Of a stretch of DNA of 64,000 nucleotides, positions 42,158 through 51,044 are shown in pieces. The stretch comes from Pseudomonadota bacterium (GTDB lineage: Bacteria > Pseudomonadota > Gammaproteobacteria > Steroidobacterales > JBCBZW01). The DNA lies in NCBI GenBank assembly GCA_039193195.1, contig JBCCWS010000002.1, forward strand, positions 124,001 through 188,000, in the 5' to 3' direction. The notes below the pieces were generated by a model. It saw only the letters and a program-made list of their open reading frames with translations. It was not told the DNA's origin and ran no database searches. Each line of letters begins with the position of its first letter. The stretch's first letter is position 1. The translations under genes were made by a program, and so were the position numbers.

Positions 42158-44653
42158 GTGACCGTCCTCTGGCTGCTTTTGGTCGCCGGTGTCAGCGTGG
42201 GCCTAGCCTACCGCCAGGCATCCCTAGGCCAGAGCACTCTGGTGGGGGTGATTCTGCTCAGCCCCGTTTTGCTGCTGCCCGGCGTGTGGCTGCCCTGGCG
42301 CGTGCTCACCCTCCTCGCGCTGCTCACCCTCGGCGTTCTCAACGTCAATGCCTTGCGCCGCGCACTGCTCAGCAAACCCGCCCTGCGTCGCTATCGCAGC
42401 GCGATGCCTGCCGTATCGGCCACGGAGCGACAGGCACTAGAGGCGGGCACCGTGTGGTGGGAGGGCGAGCTGTTCGCCGGCCAACCGAACTGGGATCGCC
42501 TACTCGGGTGCCCCCGTGTGCGCCTGGATGAGGACGAACGGGCCTTTCTGGATGGCCCTGTCAGCGAGCTCTGCGCCATGCTCGACGATTGGGAGATCAC
42601 CCACGTGGAGGGCGATCTACCGCCGACGGTCTGGGAGTATTTGAAGAACAACGGCTTCTTTGGGCTGATCATCCCCAAGCGTTACGGCGGCTTGGAGTTC
42701 TCCGCCTGGGGCCACTCTTGCGTGCTGGCCAAGATCGCCGCCCGATCGATCACCGCGGCCTCGACTGTGGCCGTGCCCAACTCCCTCGGACCCGCTGAGC
42801 TGCTGCTCGAGTACGGCACGGACGCGCAAAGAGAGCATTACCTGCCTCGCCTCGCGAGCGGTCAGGAGGTGCCTTGCTTCGCCCTGACCAGCGCGGAGGC
42901 CGGATCTGATGCCACCGCCATCACCGACATCGGTGTGCTCTGCTACGACTTTCACGAAGGCGAGGAGGTGCTTGGCATTCGCCTCGACTTCGCCAAGCGC
43001 TACATTACCCTCGCCCCTATCGCCACGGTGATCGCCCTGGCGTTCAAGCTGCGTGACCCAGAGAATTTGCTAGGCGGCGCAGTCGAGCTGGGCATCACGG
43101 TGGCGCTGATCCCAGTTAGCACGCCCGGAGTGCGCACGGGGCGCCGGCACTTCCCCCTGAACAACCCCTTCCAAAATGGTCCGGTGTTAGGGGAGCGGGT
43201 GTTCATCCCAGTCGACTACATCGTCGGCGGCGCCGAACGTGCTGGCGATGGCTGGCGCATGCTGGTGGAGTGCCTCACGGCTGGCAGGTCCATCTCACTG
43301 CCCGCCAACGCGACCGGCGGGGCTCGCGCCGCGCTGGCCGCCAGCAGTGCCTACGCAGCGCTGCGACGCCAGTTCGGTCGGCCCATCGCCGAATTCGAGG
43401 GCATCAAAGCACCTCTTGCTCGCATCGCCGGCAACGCCTACCTAATGGAGGCGGCGAACCGCATGACCCTGGCCGCCATCGATCTTGGGGAAGCACCCGC
43501 CGTCGCCTCGGCCATCATGAAGTATCACATCACCGAGCTTGGCCGGCAGGTGGCCAACGATGCGATGGATATCCACGGCGGCAAAGCCATCATGCTCGGA
43601 CCTAAGAACTACCTTGGGCGAGGATATCAGAGCGTACCCGTGATGATCACGGTGGAGGGCGCCAATATCCTGACCCGCTCAATGATCATCTTCGGCCAGG
43701 GCGCTTTGCGCTGCCACCCGTGGTTGGCAAAGGAGATGCGCGCCGCCGCAGGCAACCCCGAGGAGCAAAGCGAAGGCGATGCCGTTCGCTTCGACCAGGC
43801 CCTCTTGGGACACCTAGGCCATACGCTGACTACGGCGGCACGGGCCTTTGTCGACGGCGCCACGCGGGCGAGGTGGGTGCCGACACCGGGCGAGGGTGGC
43901 GTGCGGCGCTACTACCAACACACGACGCGTATGAGCGCCGCACTGGCCTTCGCCACGGAAGTGGCACTCAGCACCTACCAAGGACGCCTGAAGCGCCACG
44001 AGGCGGTCAGCGCACGCTTGGGGGATGTTCTCTCCGCGCTCTACCTGACGAGCGCGGCACTGAAACGCTTCGAGGACGAGGGCTCCCCGGAGGAGGATCT
44101 GCCCGTTGTGCGCTGGTGCTGCGAGACACAGCTTTCACGCGCCCAAGGGGCCCTCGCGGCGCTGGTCAGCAATCTGCCCGGACGCGCAATCCGGGCCCTG
44201 GCGCAGCTGGTCCTGCTGCCAGGTGGTCGGGACCTGCGGCCGCCCTCGGATGCCTTGACCCACCGAGTCGCCGAGCTCATGACCACCTACTCAAGCACGC
44301 GCTTACGCATCGTCGAGGGCACCTATCTAGCTCGCGAGGCACACAATCCTATCGGCCTGCTCGACGGTTTGCTGGAGGAGCTCGACGCACTGACCCACTT
44401 GCAGGAGCGACTTCGCACGGCCATCCGTGAAGGCCGTGTGGCAAAGGGTGAGGGATCGAAGTGGACCGACCAGGTCACTGCGGCCGGGCGCGCCGGTGTG
44501 CTGGAGGCGAGTGAGGTCAGGACGCTCACCGAACACGCCGAGCGCGTGAGCGAGTTACTGGCCGTCGACGACTTCGACAGCTACGAACTCGGCACCCGGC
44601 GCAAGCGACCGGTGAAGGGCCCTCGCGGCAGCCGCAGTGTGGCGGGGACCTGA
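42158..44653 (+). CDS. fadE: Acyl-CoA dehydrogenase, FadE type
   Basis: An 831-residue FAD enzyme for the first step of fatty acid beta-oxidation. Two N-terminal membrane helices (about 3-20 and 30-68) precede WWEGELFAGQPNWDRLL, ITHVEGDLPPTVWEYLK, PCFALTSAEAGSDA, RYITLAPIATV, TGGARAALAASSAYA and EGANILTRSMIIFGQGALRCHP; the C-terminal HNPIGLLD and VDDFDSYEL are also those of E. coli FadE (814). GTG start. The DUF3667 gene begins 8 bases after the stop. Confidence 0.96.
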   Translation: MTVLWLLLVAGVSVGLAYRQASLGQSTLVGVILLSPVLLLPGVWLPWRVLTLLALLTLGVLNVNALRRALLSKPALRRYRSAMPAVSATERQALEAGTVWWEGELFAGQPNWDRLLGCPRVRLDEDERAFLDGPVSELCAMLDDWEITHVEGDLPPTVWEYLKNNGFFGLIIPKRYGGLEFSAWGHSCVLAKIAARSITAASTVAVPNSLGPAELLLEYGTDAQREHYLPRLASGQEVPCFALTSAEAGSDATAITDIGVLCYDFHEGEEVLGIRLDFAKRYITLAPIATVIALAFKLRDPENLLGGAVELGITVALIPVSTPGVRTGRRHFPLNNPFQNGPVLGERVFIPVDYIVGGAERAGDGWRMLVECLTAGRSISLPANATGGARAALAASSAYAALRRQFGRPIAEFEGIKAPLARIAGNAYLMEAANRMTLAAIDLGEAPAVASAIMKYHITELGRQVANDAMDIHGGKAIMLGPKNYLGRGYQSVPVMITVEGANILTRSMIIFGQGALRCHPWLAKEMRAAAGNPEEQSEGDAVRFDQALLGHLGHTLTTAARAFVDGATRARWVPTPGEGGVRRYYQHTTRMSAALAFATEVALSTYQGRLKRHEAVSARLGDVLSALYLTSAALKRFEDEGSPEEDLPVVRWCCETQLSRAQGALAALVSNLPGRAIRALAQLVLLPGGRDLRPPSDALTHRVAELMTTYSSTRLRIVEGTYLAREAHNPIGLLDGLLEELDALTHLQERLRTAIREGRVAKGEGSKWTDQVTAAGRAGVLEASEVRTLTEHAERVSELLAVDDFDSYELGTRRKRPVKGPRGSRSVAGT

Positions 44654-44661
44654 CCGACGGC

Positions 44662-45687
44662 ATGAGCACACGGTGCGGCAACTGCGGTGCAGAGCTGACG
44701 GGCGATTACTGCTACGCCTGCGGCCAGCCGCGCAAGAGCCCGATCATGTCTATCGGAGACCTTACGCGCGAATACCTGCGCGATGTGTTCTCTCTGGATT
44801 CACGCGCTTGGCGCACCCTTGCCTACCTGATGTTCCGTCCCGGCGCGATGACGGCTGACTACCTGTCGGGGCGGCGCCATGCCTACACTCCGCCCGTACG
44901 CCTTTACCTGCTCACGAGCCTGCTTTTTCTCGCTATCTTCACTGTCCCACTTCTCGTCGAAGGGCTGGGGGAGAACTTTCAGATCACCACCTCGATGGCG
45001 GTAGGGACCGATGGCGAATCCGTGTCTTCGAGCGCCGTCGAAAGCAGCGCGGACCTCGGCGACGCGCAGATCGAAGAGACCGCACGCAACGAGGCGCCGC
45101 AGGTCACGCCCGCTGCGCCAGCCGCCAGCGCTGTTGAGACGCCCAGCGACCCAGTGGGGCCGGCGGAGGATGAGTGCGCTGACCTGGACATCGAGATGGA
45201 GGGCATCAGCGCACCGTGGCTGCGCGCGCTGCTGCGCCAGCGCGCTGAACGTGCCTGCCAACTCCTTACCCGAGAGGGAGGGCCACAGCGCTTCGCGGGC
45301 GAGTTTCTCGACGCCCTACCGGCGATGTTGCTCGCCATCCTGCCGCTGATGGCCCTGTCGCTCAGCGTGCTCTACCTGTTCAGCGGCCGCCGGTACGTGG
45401 AGCATCTGATCCTGCTCGCCCATTACCACTCGTTCGTGTTTCTGCTGGTGGGTCTCACGGTGCTCCTCGCCGGCCTGCCCCTGTGGGGTTGGATCAAGGC
45501 GCTGCTCATCACCTACACCTCGGTATACACGCCGTGGTACCTGTACCGTGCCATGCGCACCGTCTATGGCCAGGGGCGCATACTCACGGCCGTAAAGTTC
45601 TCGCTGCTCAGCTTCGCCTACACCGTGGGCCTGGGCACGGCCCTGATCATCGGCCTGGTCTTGGCGGTGGAGTCGTTCACGCGCTGA
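44662..45687 (+). CDS. DUF3667 family membrane protein with N-terminal zinc ribbon
   Basis: A 341-residue protein. Residues 5-20 form a zinc ribbon (CGNC and CYAC, Cys5, 8, 17 and 20). Then EYLRDVFSLDSRAWRTLAYLMFRPGAMTADYLSGRRHAYTPPVRLYLLTS is the DUF3667 signature. There are about five membrane helices and, between residues 105 and 175, a low-complexity acidic/Ala-rich loop. Function unknown. Eight bases after fadE, so probably co-transcribed. Confidence 0.88.
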   Translation: MSTRCGNCGAELTGDYCYACGQPRKSPIMSIGDLTREYLRDVFSLDSRAWRTLAYLMFRPGAMTADYLSGRRHAYTPPVRLYLLTSLLFLAIFTVPLLVEGLGENFQITTSMAVGTDGESVSSSAVESSADLGDAQIEETARNEAPQVTPAAPAASAVETPSDPVGPAEDECADLDIEMEGISAPWLRALLRQRAERACQLLTREGGPQRFAGEFLDALPAMLLAILPLMALSLSVLYLFSGRRYVEHLILLAHYHSFVFLLVGLTVLLAGLPLWGWIKALLITYTSVYTPWYLYRAMRTVYGQGRILTAVKFSLLSFAYTVGLGTALIIGLVLAVESFTR

Positions 45688-45742
45688 ATCCGACACCGTC
45701 AAAACCGCTAAGGTGTTGGGCAAGAGCACGCTTGTCCTTTAG

Positions 45743-45758
45743 TTCCTTCGGGAAGGAG
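45743..45758 (+). promoter_or_regulatory. Hairpin that hides the yceI ribosome binding site
   Basis: TTCCTT (45743-45748), loop CGGG, and AAGGAG (45753-45758) can pair over five Watson-Crick pairs plus one wobble. The 3' arm is the Shine-Dalgarno sequence of the YceI gene, which starts 9 bases later. Translation could depend on opening of this stem; this is inference from base pairing only. Confidence 0.4.
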
Positions 45759-45767
45759 TTCCCTCAG

Positions 45768-46361
45768 ATGTTTCGATCAACTTGCGCCCTGTGCGCTGCT
45801 GCGCTCGCGCTTCTGTCAGGCGCTGGCGCCTCTGCCGCCGGATACCGCCTAGCGCCGGCCGATGCATCGGTAAACTTCATTTCGACCAAAGCCGGCACTG
45901 TTGCCGAAGTTCACCGCTTCGCCAATGTGACCGGTCGCCTGGGCGAGGAGGGTGGCGTTCGCCTGGTGATCGACCTTGCCAGCGTGGATACCGCCATCGA
46001 GGTACGAAACGGACGCATGCGCGACATGTTGTTCGAGATCGGCCGCTTCCCCGAGGCCATTATCCGTGCCGACATCGATCCTGCGCTCTGGCACGACCTC
46101 GCCCCAGGCGAGCGCAACAGCATCGAGGTGCCCGGTTCCCTCGCCCTGCACGGTGAGGAGGGCAAGATCCGCCTCGTAGTGGACGTGGTCGGTGCCGCCG
46201 ACGGTGGACTCATCGTCACCAGCCGGCTGCCGGTGATCGTCAACGCTGGGCAATTCACCCTGGCCGAAGGGGTGGAGCGCCTGCGCGCCGTGGCTGGGTT
46301 GCCGAGCATCAGCCCGGCAGTGCCCGTGACCTTCGCCCTGCACTTCCGCCCCCAGGAGTAG
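45768..46361 (+). CDS. YceI family periplasmic protein
   Basis: A 197-residue exported protein: signal peptide 1-23 (ending GASA), then the YceI beta-barrel pattern YRLAPADASVNFISTKAG, EVHRFANVTGRLGEEGGVRLVIDLASVDTAIEVRNGRMRDMLFE and FALHFRP at the end. YceI proteins bind isoprenoid or other amphiphilic ligands in a lipocalin-like fold; their role is unclear. ATG 45768 follows AAGGAG, although the frame is open far upstream within the DUF3667 gene. dinB follows after 26 bases. Confidence 0.9.
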   Translation: MFRSTCALCAAALALLSGAGASAAGYRLAPADASVNFISTKAGTVAEVHRFANVTGRLGEEGGVRLVIDLASVDTAIEVRNGRMRDMLFEIGRFPEAIIRADIDPALWHDLAPGERNSIEVPGSLALHGEEGKIRLVVDVVGAADGGLIVTSRLPVIVNAGQFTLAEGVERLRAVAGLPSISPAVPVTFALHFRPQE

Positions 46362-46387
46362 GGTCGCGGCGCGGTCAGCGAGTCGAT

Positions 46388-47464
46388 ATGGGCGTCGCTC
46401 AAACGCCCGAGCGGGCGATCCTGCACGTCGACATGGACGCGTTCTACGCCTCCGTCGAGCAGCGGGATCGGCCCGAACTACGCGGCAAGCCACTGGTCGT
46501 CGGCGGCACGACCAATCGAGGCGTCGTGGCTGCGGCCAGCTACGAGGCACGCCGCTTTGGGGTACGTTCGGCGATGCCCATCCGTCAGGCGCTCGAACGA
46601 TGCGCCGAGCTCGTACGTGTCCCGGTTCGCATGGCGCGCTACAGAGAAGTCTCCTCGCAGGTGTTTGCTATCTTCCACGAGCACGCCTCGCAGGTACAAG
46701 GACTCTCCCTGGACGAGGCCTACCTAGACGTTACCGAGGCCGTGACCACCAGCAACATCGAGACCATCGGTAAGCTCATCAAGGACCAGATCAAAGCGCG
46801 CACAGCACTCACCGCCTCCGTGGGCATGGCCCACAATATGCTTCTCGCCAAGATCGCCTCTGATCTCGATAAGCCTGATGGTTTCGTTCACATTCGCCCG
46901 GAAGAGGCGAGCCAGGTACTGGCCGAGCTGCCCGTGAGACGCCTAGCAGGGATCGGTCCACGAACGGCGGATCGCCTCAAGGAGATTGGCATCGATACGC
47001 TGGCGCAGCTGCACGCCGCCAGCGAAGCACGCCTTAGACCTGTATTGGGTAATCATGCTCGCGTGGTTCGCGATCGCGCTGTCGGCATCGACCATCGACA
47101 GGTAGTCAGCGATCGTGAAGACCGCAGTGTCAGCGCCGAAGACACCTTCGAGCGGAACATCACCGCACCAGCGGGACTGCACGAGGAGCTGACCGTGCTC
47201 ACGGCCCGCGTCGTCGAACGGCTCAACGCCAAGGGCCTGCGCGGCGCGCTGGTGCGCGTCAAGATCCGCCGCCGCGATTTCACCACCCTCACCCGCCAAC
47301 GGCGCATAGCGCCACCGACCGACGATGGATCGAGCCTGCTCGCCGTGGCCCAGGAACTGCTCGACGAGTGGATCGCCAGTGAGCCCCAGTTCAGCGTGCG
47401 CTTACTCGGCGTCGGCGTCGGCGAACTGCAGCAGCGCGATCAACTGGATCTGTTCGGCGCCTGA
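46388..47464 (+). CDS. dinB: DNA polymerase IV
   Basis: A 358-residue Y-family translesion polymerase. Palm motifs: HVDMDAFYASVEQRD (about 13-27) and GLSLDEAYLDVTE near residue 103, carrying the metal-binding acidic residues. The RLAGIGPRTADRLKEIGI thumb hairpin and the little-finger domain follow; the C-terminus ends QRDQLDLFGA, a consensus beta-clamp binding motif. No LexA box was identified upstream. Length matches E. coli DinB (351). Confidence 0.96.
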   Translation: MGVAQTPERAILHVDMDAFYASVEQRDRPELRGKPLVVGGTTNRGVVAAASYEARRFGVRSAMPIRQALERCAELVRVPVRMARYREVSSQVFAIFHEHASQVQGLSLDEAYLDVTEAVTTSNIETIGKLIKDQIKARTALTASVGMAHNMLLAKIASDLDKPDGFVHIRPEEASQVLAELPVRRLAGIGPRTADRLKEIGIDTLAQLHAASEARLRPVLGNHARVVRDRAVGIDHRQVVSDREDRSVSAEDTFERNITAPAGLHEELTVLTARVVERLNAKGLRGALVRVKIRRRDFTTLTRQRRIAPPTDDGSSLLAVAQELLDEWIASEPQFSVRLLGVGVGELQQRDQLDLFGA

Positions 47465-47587
47465 CGAACTCATCTGACGCTGGGCGTGAGCCGGCCCACA
47501 AGTCTCGCCCCGTAACTCCATCGAGCCTCAACATCATCTCGCCAGCGCCGTTAGCGAAGGCAGGAGTGGAAGAGCCACGAGGCCTGC

Positions 47588-48295
47588 ATGTCGTTCCCGA
47601 TCAACCCCCCCGCGGAGCTGTTTCCGAGCCCGCCGCCCAGCTCACCGGAACCGCCGCAGGTGGCCCCTGTGGCCGCGGCAAGCGAGAGCGGTAGCGCAGG
47701 CGATGCAGGTCAGGCAGGCGTCGGCAGCCAGGGTGGGAATGCGCGACGAGAAGGCGGTGAACGACCGGGGAAATCGCTCTCGGATGCGCGCGAGCAGGTC
47801 GCCGGCGAGGCTCGCGAAGTTCAGCCAACCCTGACCGAGGCGGAGCAACGCGAGGTGCGCGAATTGCGGGCAAGGGACCGCGAGGTTCGCGCGCATGAGG
47901 CCGCCCACGCGGCGGCGGCGGGCAGCTTGGCGCGGGGCGCGCCCACCTACACATACGTGCGAGGGCCGGATGGGCGACAGTACGCCGTTGGCGGTCAAGT
48001 ACTGATCGATACCAGCCCAGTCGCAGGAGATCCCCGCGCTACGCTGGAGAAAGCCCAGCGCATTCGACGCGCTGCCCTGGCCCCAGCCGAGCCGTCAGCA
48101 CAGGACCGGGCGGTGGCCGCCGCGGCGACGCAAATGGCCGCTCAAGCCCGCGCGGAGCTCAACCAAAGCAGCGCAAGCAACGGCGCCGAGCAGGATGGGG
48201 CCACCCGACGAGGGCTCTCGATCTACGCAGAGGTGGCGGGGATCGAGCCGCCGAAGGCCACGCCAGCCTCCCCTGCAGCTCGCGGCCTTGTTTGA
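47588..48295 (+). CDS. SprA-related putative metalloprotease
   Basis: A 235-residue protein. The N-terminal third is Pro/Ser/Gly-rich and disordered. The conserved part (about 85-200) has LRARDREVRAHEAAHAAAAG with a HEAAH zinc-protease-like motif, then YTYVRGPDGRQYAVGGQVLIDTSPVAGDPRATLEKAQRIRRAALAPAEPSAQDRAVAAAATQM. These are the hallmarks of the SprA-related/CJM1_0395 family, predicted but unproven metalloproteases. No signal peptide is visible. Confidence 0.85.
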   Translation: MSFPINPPAELFPSPPPSSPEPPQVAPVAAASESGSAGDAGQAGVGSQGGNARREGGERPGKSLSDAREQVAGEAREVQPTLTEAEQREVRELRARDREVRAHEAAHAAAAGSLARGAPTYTYVRGPDGRQYAVGGQVLIDTSPVAGDPRATLEKAQRIRRAALAPAEPSAQDRAVAAAATQMAAQARAELNQSSASNGAEQDGATRRGLSIYAEVAGIEPPKATPASPAARGLV

Positions 48296-48381
48296 TCGAC
48301 TCGCAGCGAACTCCCTGAATTAGCTGGTTTCGCGGTACACTGGCCGGCCGTTTGAAGCATCGCGGCCCGCCGCTTTCGTCC

Positions 48382-50175
48382 ATGTACACGAGCTATTTCG
48401 GCCTTCGTGAAAAACCGTTTTCGATCACGCCCGACCCTCGCTTCCTGTATCTCAGTGAGCGGCATGCGGAGGCGCTCGCGCATCTCCAATATGGGGTACT
48501 CGAGAGCGGAGGCTTCATTCAGCTCACGGGCGAGGTAGGCACCGGCAAGACCACAGTTATGCGGGTTCAGCTGGCCAAGCTTCCCGAGCAGGTTGAGGTC
48601 GCCGCCATTCTCAATCCGCAGGTCGATCTTATCGGGTTCCTGCGCACGATCTGCCACGAGTTCGGCATCACCCCCGCCGAGCAGGACCACAAGTCGCTGC
48701 TCGACGCCCTCAACGCTCACTTGCTCCTGTGCCATGCAAAAGGCAAGCGCGCGGTGCTCGTCATCGACGAGGCGCAGAACCTCGATCGCTCCGTACTGGA
48801 GCAGATCCGCCTGCTGACTAACCTGGAGACGGAAACGGCCAAACTCCTGCAGATCATCCTGATCGGCCAACCGGAGCTGCGCGAGACCTTGGCCCGCACA
48901 GATCTGCGCCAGCTCGCGCAGCGGATCACGGGCCGCTACCACTTAGGGCCCTTGTCGGCCCAGGAGACTGCCGACTACGTGCGCCACCGCCTGGATGTGG
49001 CCGGCGCGACCACCGACATCTTTGCGCCCGCCGCCTTGCGAGAAGTGCACCGGGTCTCCGGCGGCGTCCCGCGCCTGGTCAACGTGGTGTGCGATCGCGC
49101 CCTGCTCGGTGCTTACTCAAAGATGGAACGCCAGGTGAGCCCGCGCCTCGTACGTCGTGCGAGCGAAGAGGTGCAGGGACCGCGCATCAACCCCCGCGAC
49201 GGGCAAGGGCCTGGTTGGGTGCCGCTGGCCGCCGCCGCGGGTATGGCTGCCGTGGCCACTGGCCTCGGCGGCTGGTGGCTGGCGAACAACGGTGCGCCGC
49301 TACCGCCCAACGCCGTCGCTGAGACTCGCGAGGCTAGGGTGGCGCTCGAGCCCTCTCCTCCGCCGACCGCTGACGCCTTCGCATCTGCGCAGACCGACTC
49401 GACGCGCTCGGCGACCGCCATCGACACGAGCGACCCTGTTGCGGCAGCAGAGCAAGCCCCACCTGCGCCCTCCCTGGACGAGCTGCTGGTGACCTACGCG
49501 AGCGAGACAACCACGGCACGCGCCTTCGACGCTCTGTTCGCGCGTTGGGGTCTACCTGGCGTCGCTCTGGATCAGGAGCCCTGCGACTGGGCTCGCCGAG
49601 AACGCCTGCGCTGCGAAGTCCAGCTCGGCTCTTGGGCCTTGCTGGAAGCGATGAACCGACCGGCGATCCTCTCTCTGGTCGACCTCGGCGGGGAGCGTCA
49701 TCACGTCGTGGCCACACGCTTGGAGGCCGGAGAGATCGACCTGCTGATCGGCGATGAGTCGTACACGCTCGCGCTCAACGACGTAACGCCGCGGTGGATG
49801 GGTGAGTATCTGCTCCTGTGGCGCCCCCATCCGGATGCGGACGGCCTGCTGCGCCCCGGCTCGCGAGGGCCTGGCGTCGCTTGGCTTCGAGAATCACTCA
49901 CCAGCCTGTCAGGAGAGTCCCTACTCACGAGCGGCTCGACCACGCCAGATCTGTACGACTCTGCGCTGACCGCGCAGGTGCGTGACTTTCAGCGGGAGGC
50001 GCGACTAACCGTGGATGGCTTGGCCGGCTTACACACCTTGATCGTGCTTAACGCCGCCCTCGAGCCTGACGGTGTCCCTACCCTATCAGACAGCCGTGCC
50101 ACGGATGGCACGAGCAGTGGCGACAGTGCCCGCTTTGCGAGCGGCCGCCGATCGTCCCCTGGTGAGCAGGAGTAA
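48382..50175 (+). CDS. gspA: GspA/ExeA-type ATPase with peptidoglycan-binding domain
   Basis: A 597-residue inner-membrane protein. AAA ATPase domain at 1-265 (MYTSYFGLREKPFSITPDPRFLYLS, Walker A GEVGTGKTT at 50-58, Walker B VLVIDEAQNL), one membrane helix about 275-298, a variable linker, a peptidase-C39-like region (about 370-480) and a C-terminal peptidoglycan-binding domain (LLRPGSRGPGVAWLRE, DFQREARLTVDGLAG). ExeA with ExeB helps place the type II secretin through the cell wall in Aeromonas. Start ATG 48382 is where the family begins. gspB follows after 8 bases; other gsp genes are not in this window. Confidence 0.92.
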   Translation: MYTSYFGLREKPFSITPDPRFLYLSERHAEALAHLQYGVLESGGFIQLTGEVGTGKTTVMRVQLAKLPEQVEVAAILNPQVDLIGFLRTICHEFGITPAEQDHKSLLDALNAHLLLCHAKGKRAVLVIDEAQNLDRSVLEQIRLLTNLETETAKLLQIILIGQPELRETLARTDLRQLAQRITGRYHLGPLSAQETADYVRHRLDVAGATTDIFAPAALREVHRVSGGVPRLVNVVCDRALLGAYSKMERQVSPRLVRRASEEVQGPRINPRDGQGPGWVPLAAAAGMAAVATGLGGWWLANNGAPLPPNAVAETREARVALEPSPPPTADAFASAQTDSTRSATAIDTSDPVAAAEQAPPAPSLDELLVTYASETTTARAFDALFARWGLPGVALDQEPCDWARRERLRCEVQLGSWALLEAMNRPAILSLVDLGGERHHVVATRLEAGEIDLLIGDESYTLALNDVTPRWMGEYLLLWRPHPDADGLLRPGSRGPGVAWLRESLTSLSGESLLTSGSTTPDLYDSALTAQVRDFQREARLTVDGLAGLHTLIVLNAALEPDGVPTLSDSRATDGTSSGDSARFASGRRSSPGEQE

Positions 50176-50183
50176 GTACCGGC

Positions 50184-51038
50184 ATGTCACTCATTCTCGA
50201 TGCCTTGCGCCGCGCCGAGACGCAGCGACACACGCAGAGCCAGCCGGTCTACTCTCTACCGAGTGGCCGCCGCACGCGCAGTGACGCCGTACCGCTGCCC
50301 CAGGGGGCGCTGATCGGAGCCGCGGCCGGCGCGGTGATCATCGCTGCTGTGGCCGTCACCTGGACAGCCATGCGAACGGGTGAGGGTGGCGACCCGAACG
50401 CCCCTACTTTCGCCCAAACCACCCCCGCCCCGCAGACGGCTGAGGAGGTCGTCGCTCAGCCCGATAGGCAAAGGCGAACGAGCACACCGAGGGCATCGCG
50501 CGACACGCCACGTGAGATGTCGAGCCTCACGGCCCTGGCAAGGGCCGATGATCTCGTGGTAGCGAACCCCAGCACATCGACTGTGCCGACGGTGAGCGCG
50601 GGCAGCGTGCAGGTGGTCGAAGCCCGCTCCCCCGACGCCGCCACCCCGAGCTCGCCAACGCCCGGCAGTGTGACGCCGGGCACGGTGGTCGTGCGCGACT
50701 TGCTCGCCGAGGAAGGCATCACGGCAGGCGGGGGGAGCATCACCGTCGCCACGCCGGCGGCGCCGTCGCCGGTTACTGCGCAAGTAGCGCCTGCGGCGCC
50801 CCCGCCGGAACCCACTCGAGTGTCGCCCAGCGTTGCCAACCTCGCCTCGGCGCCGACGCAGTTCACGCTCAACATGCTGAGCACCAGCCCGGACCCAGCG
50901 AACAGCTACGTCTATATCAACATGCGACGTTACGCGATCGGCGACCAGACCTCTGAGGGCGCGATCGTCGACGACATCAGCAACGCAGGCGCTGTCATCC
51001 GTTATCGCGGCCAGCGCTACCTGCTCAAGTCACGGTAG
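50184..51038 (+). CDS. gspB: GspB/ExeB-type type II secretion assembly protein
   Basis: A 284-residue bitopic protein: MSLILDALRRAE start typical of GspB, one membrane helix about 40-62, a long Ala/Pro/Thr-rich periplasmic linker and the compact C-terminal T2SSB domain (FTLNMLSTSPDPANSYVYINMRRYAIGDQTSEGAIVDDISNAGAVIRYRGQRYLLK). It forms the ExeAB complex with the upstream GspA. It ends 6 bases before the DAK/DegV fusion gene. Confidence 0.92.
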   Translation: MSLILDALRRAETQRHTQSQPVYSLPSGRRTRSDAVPLPQGALIGAAAGAVIIAAVAVTWTAMRTGEGGDPNAPTFAQTTPAPQTAEEVVAQPDRQRRTSTPRASRDTPREMSSLTALARADDLVVANPSTSTVPTVSAGSVQVVEARSPDAATPSSPTPGSVTPGTVVVRDLLAEEGITAGGGSITVATPAAPSPVTAQVAPAAPPPEPTRVSPSVANLASAPTQFTLNMLSTSPDPANSYVYINMRRYAIGDQTSEGAIVDDISNAGAVIRYRGQRYLLKSR

Positions 51039-51044
51039 GACTTC

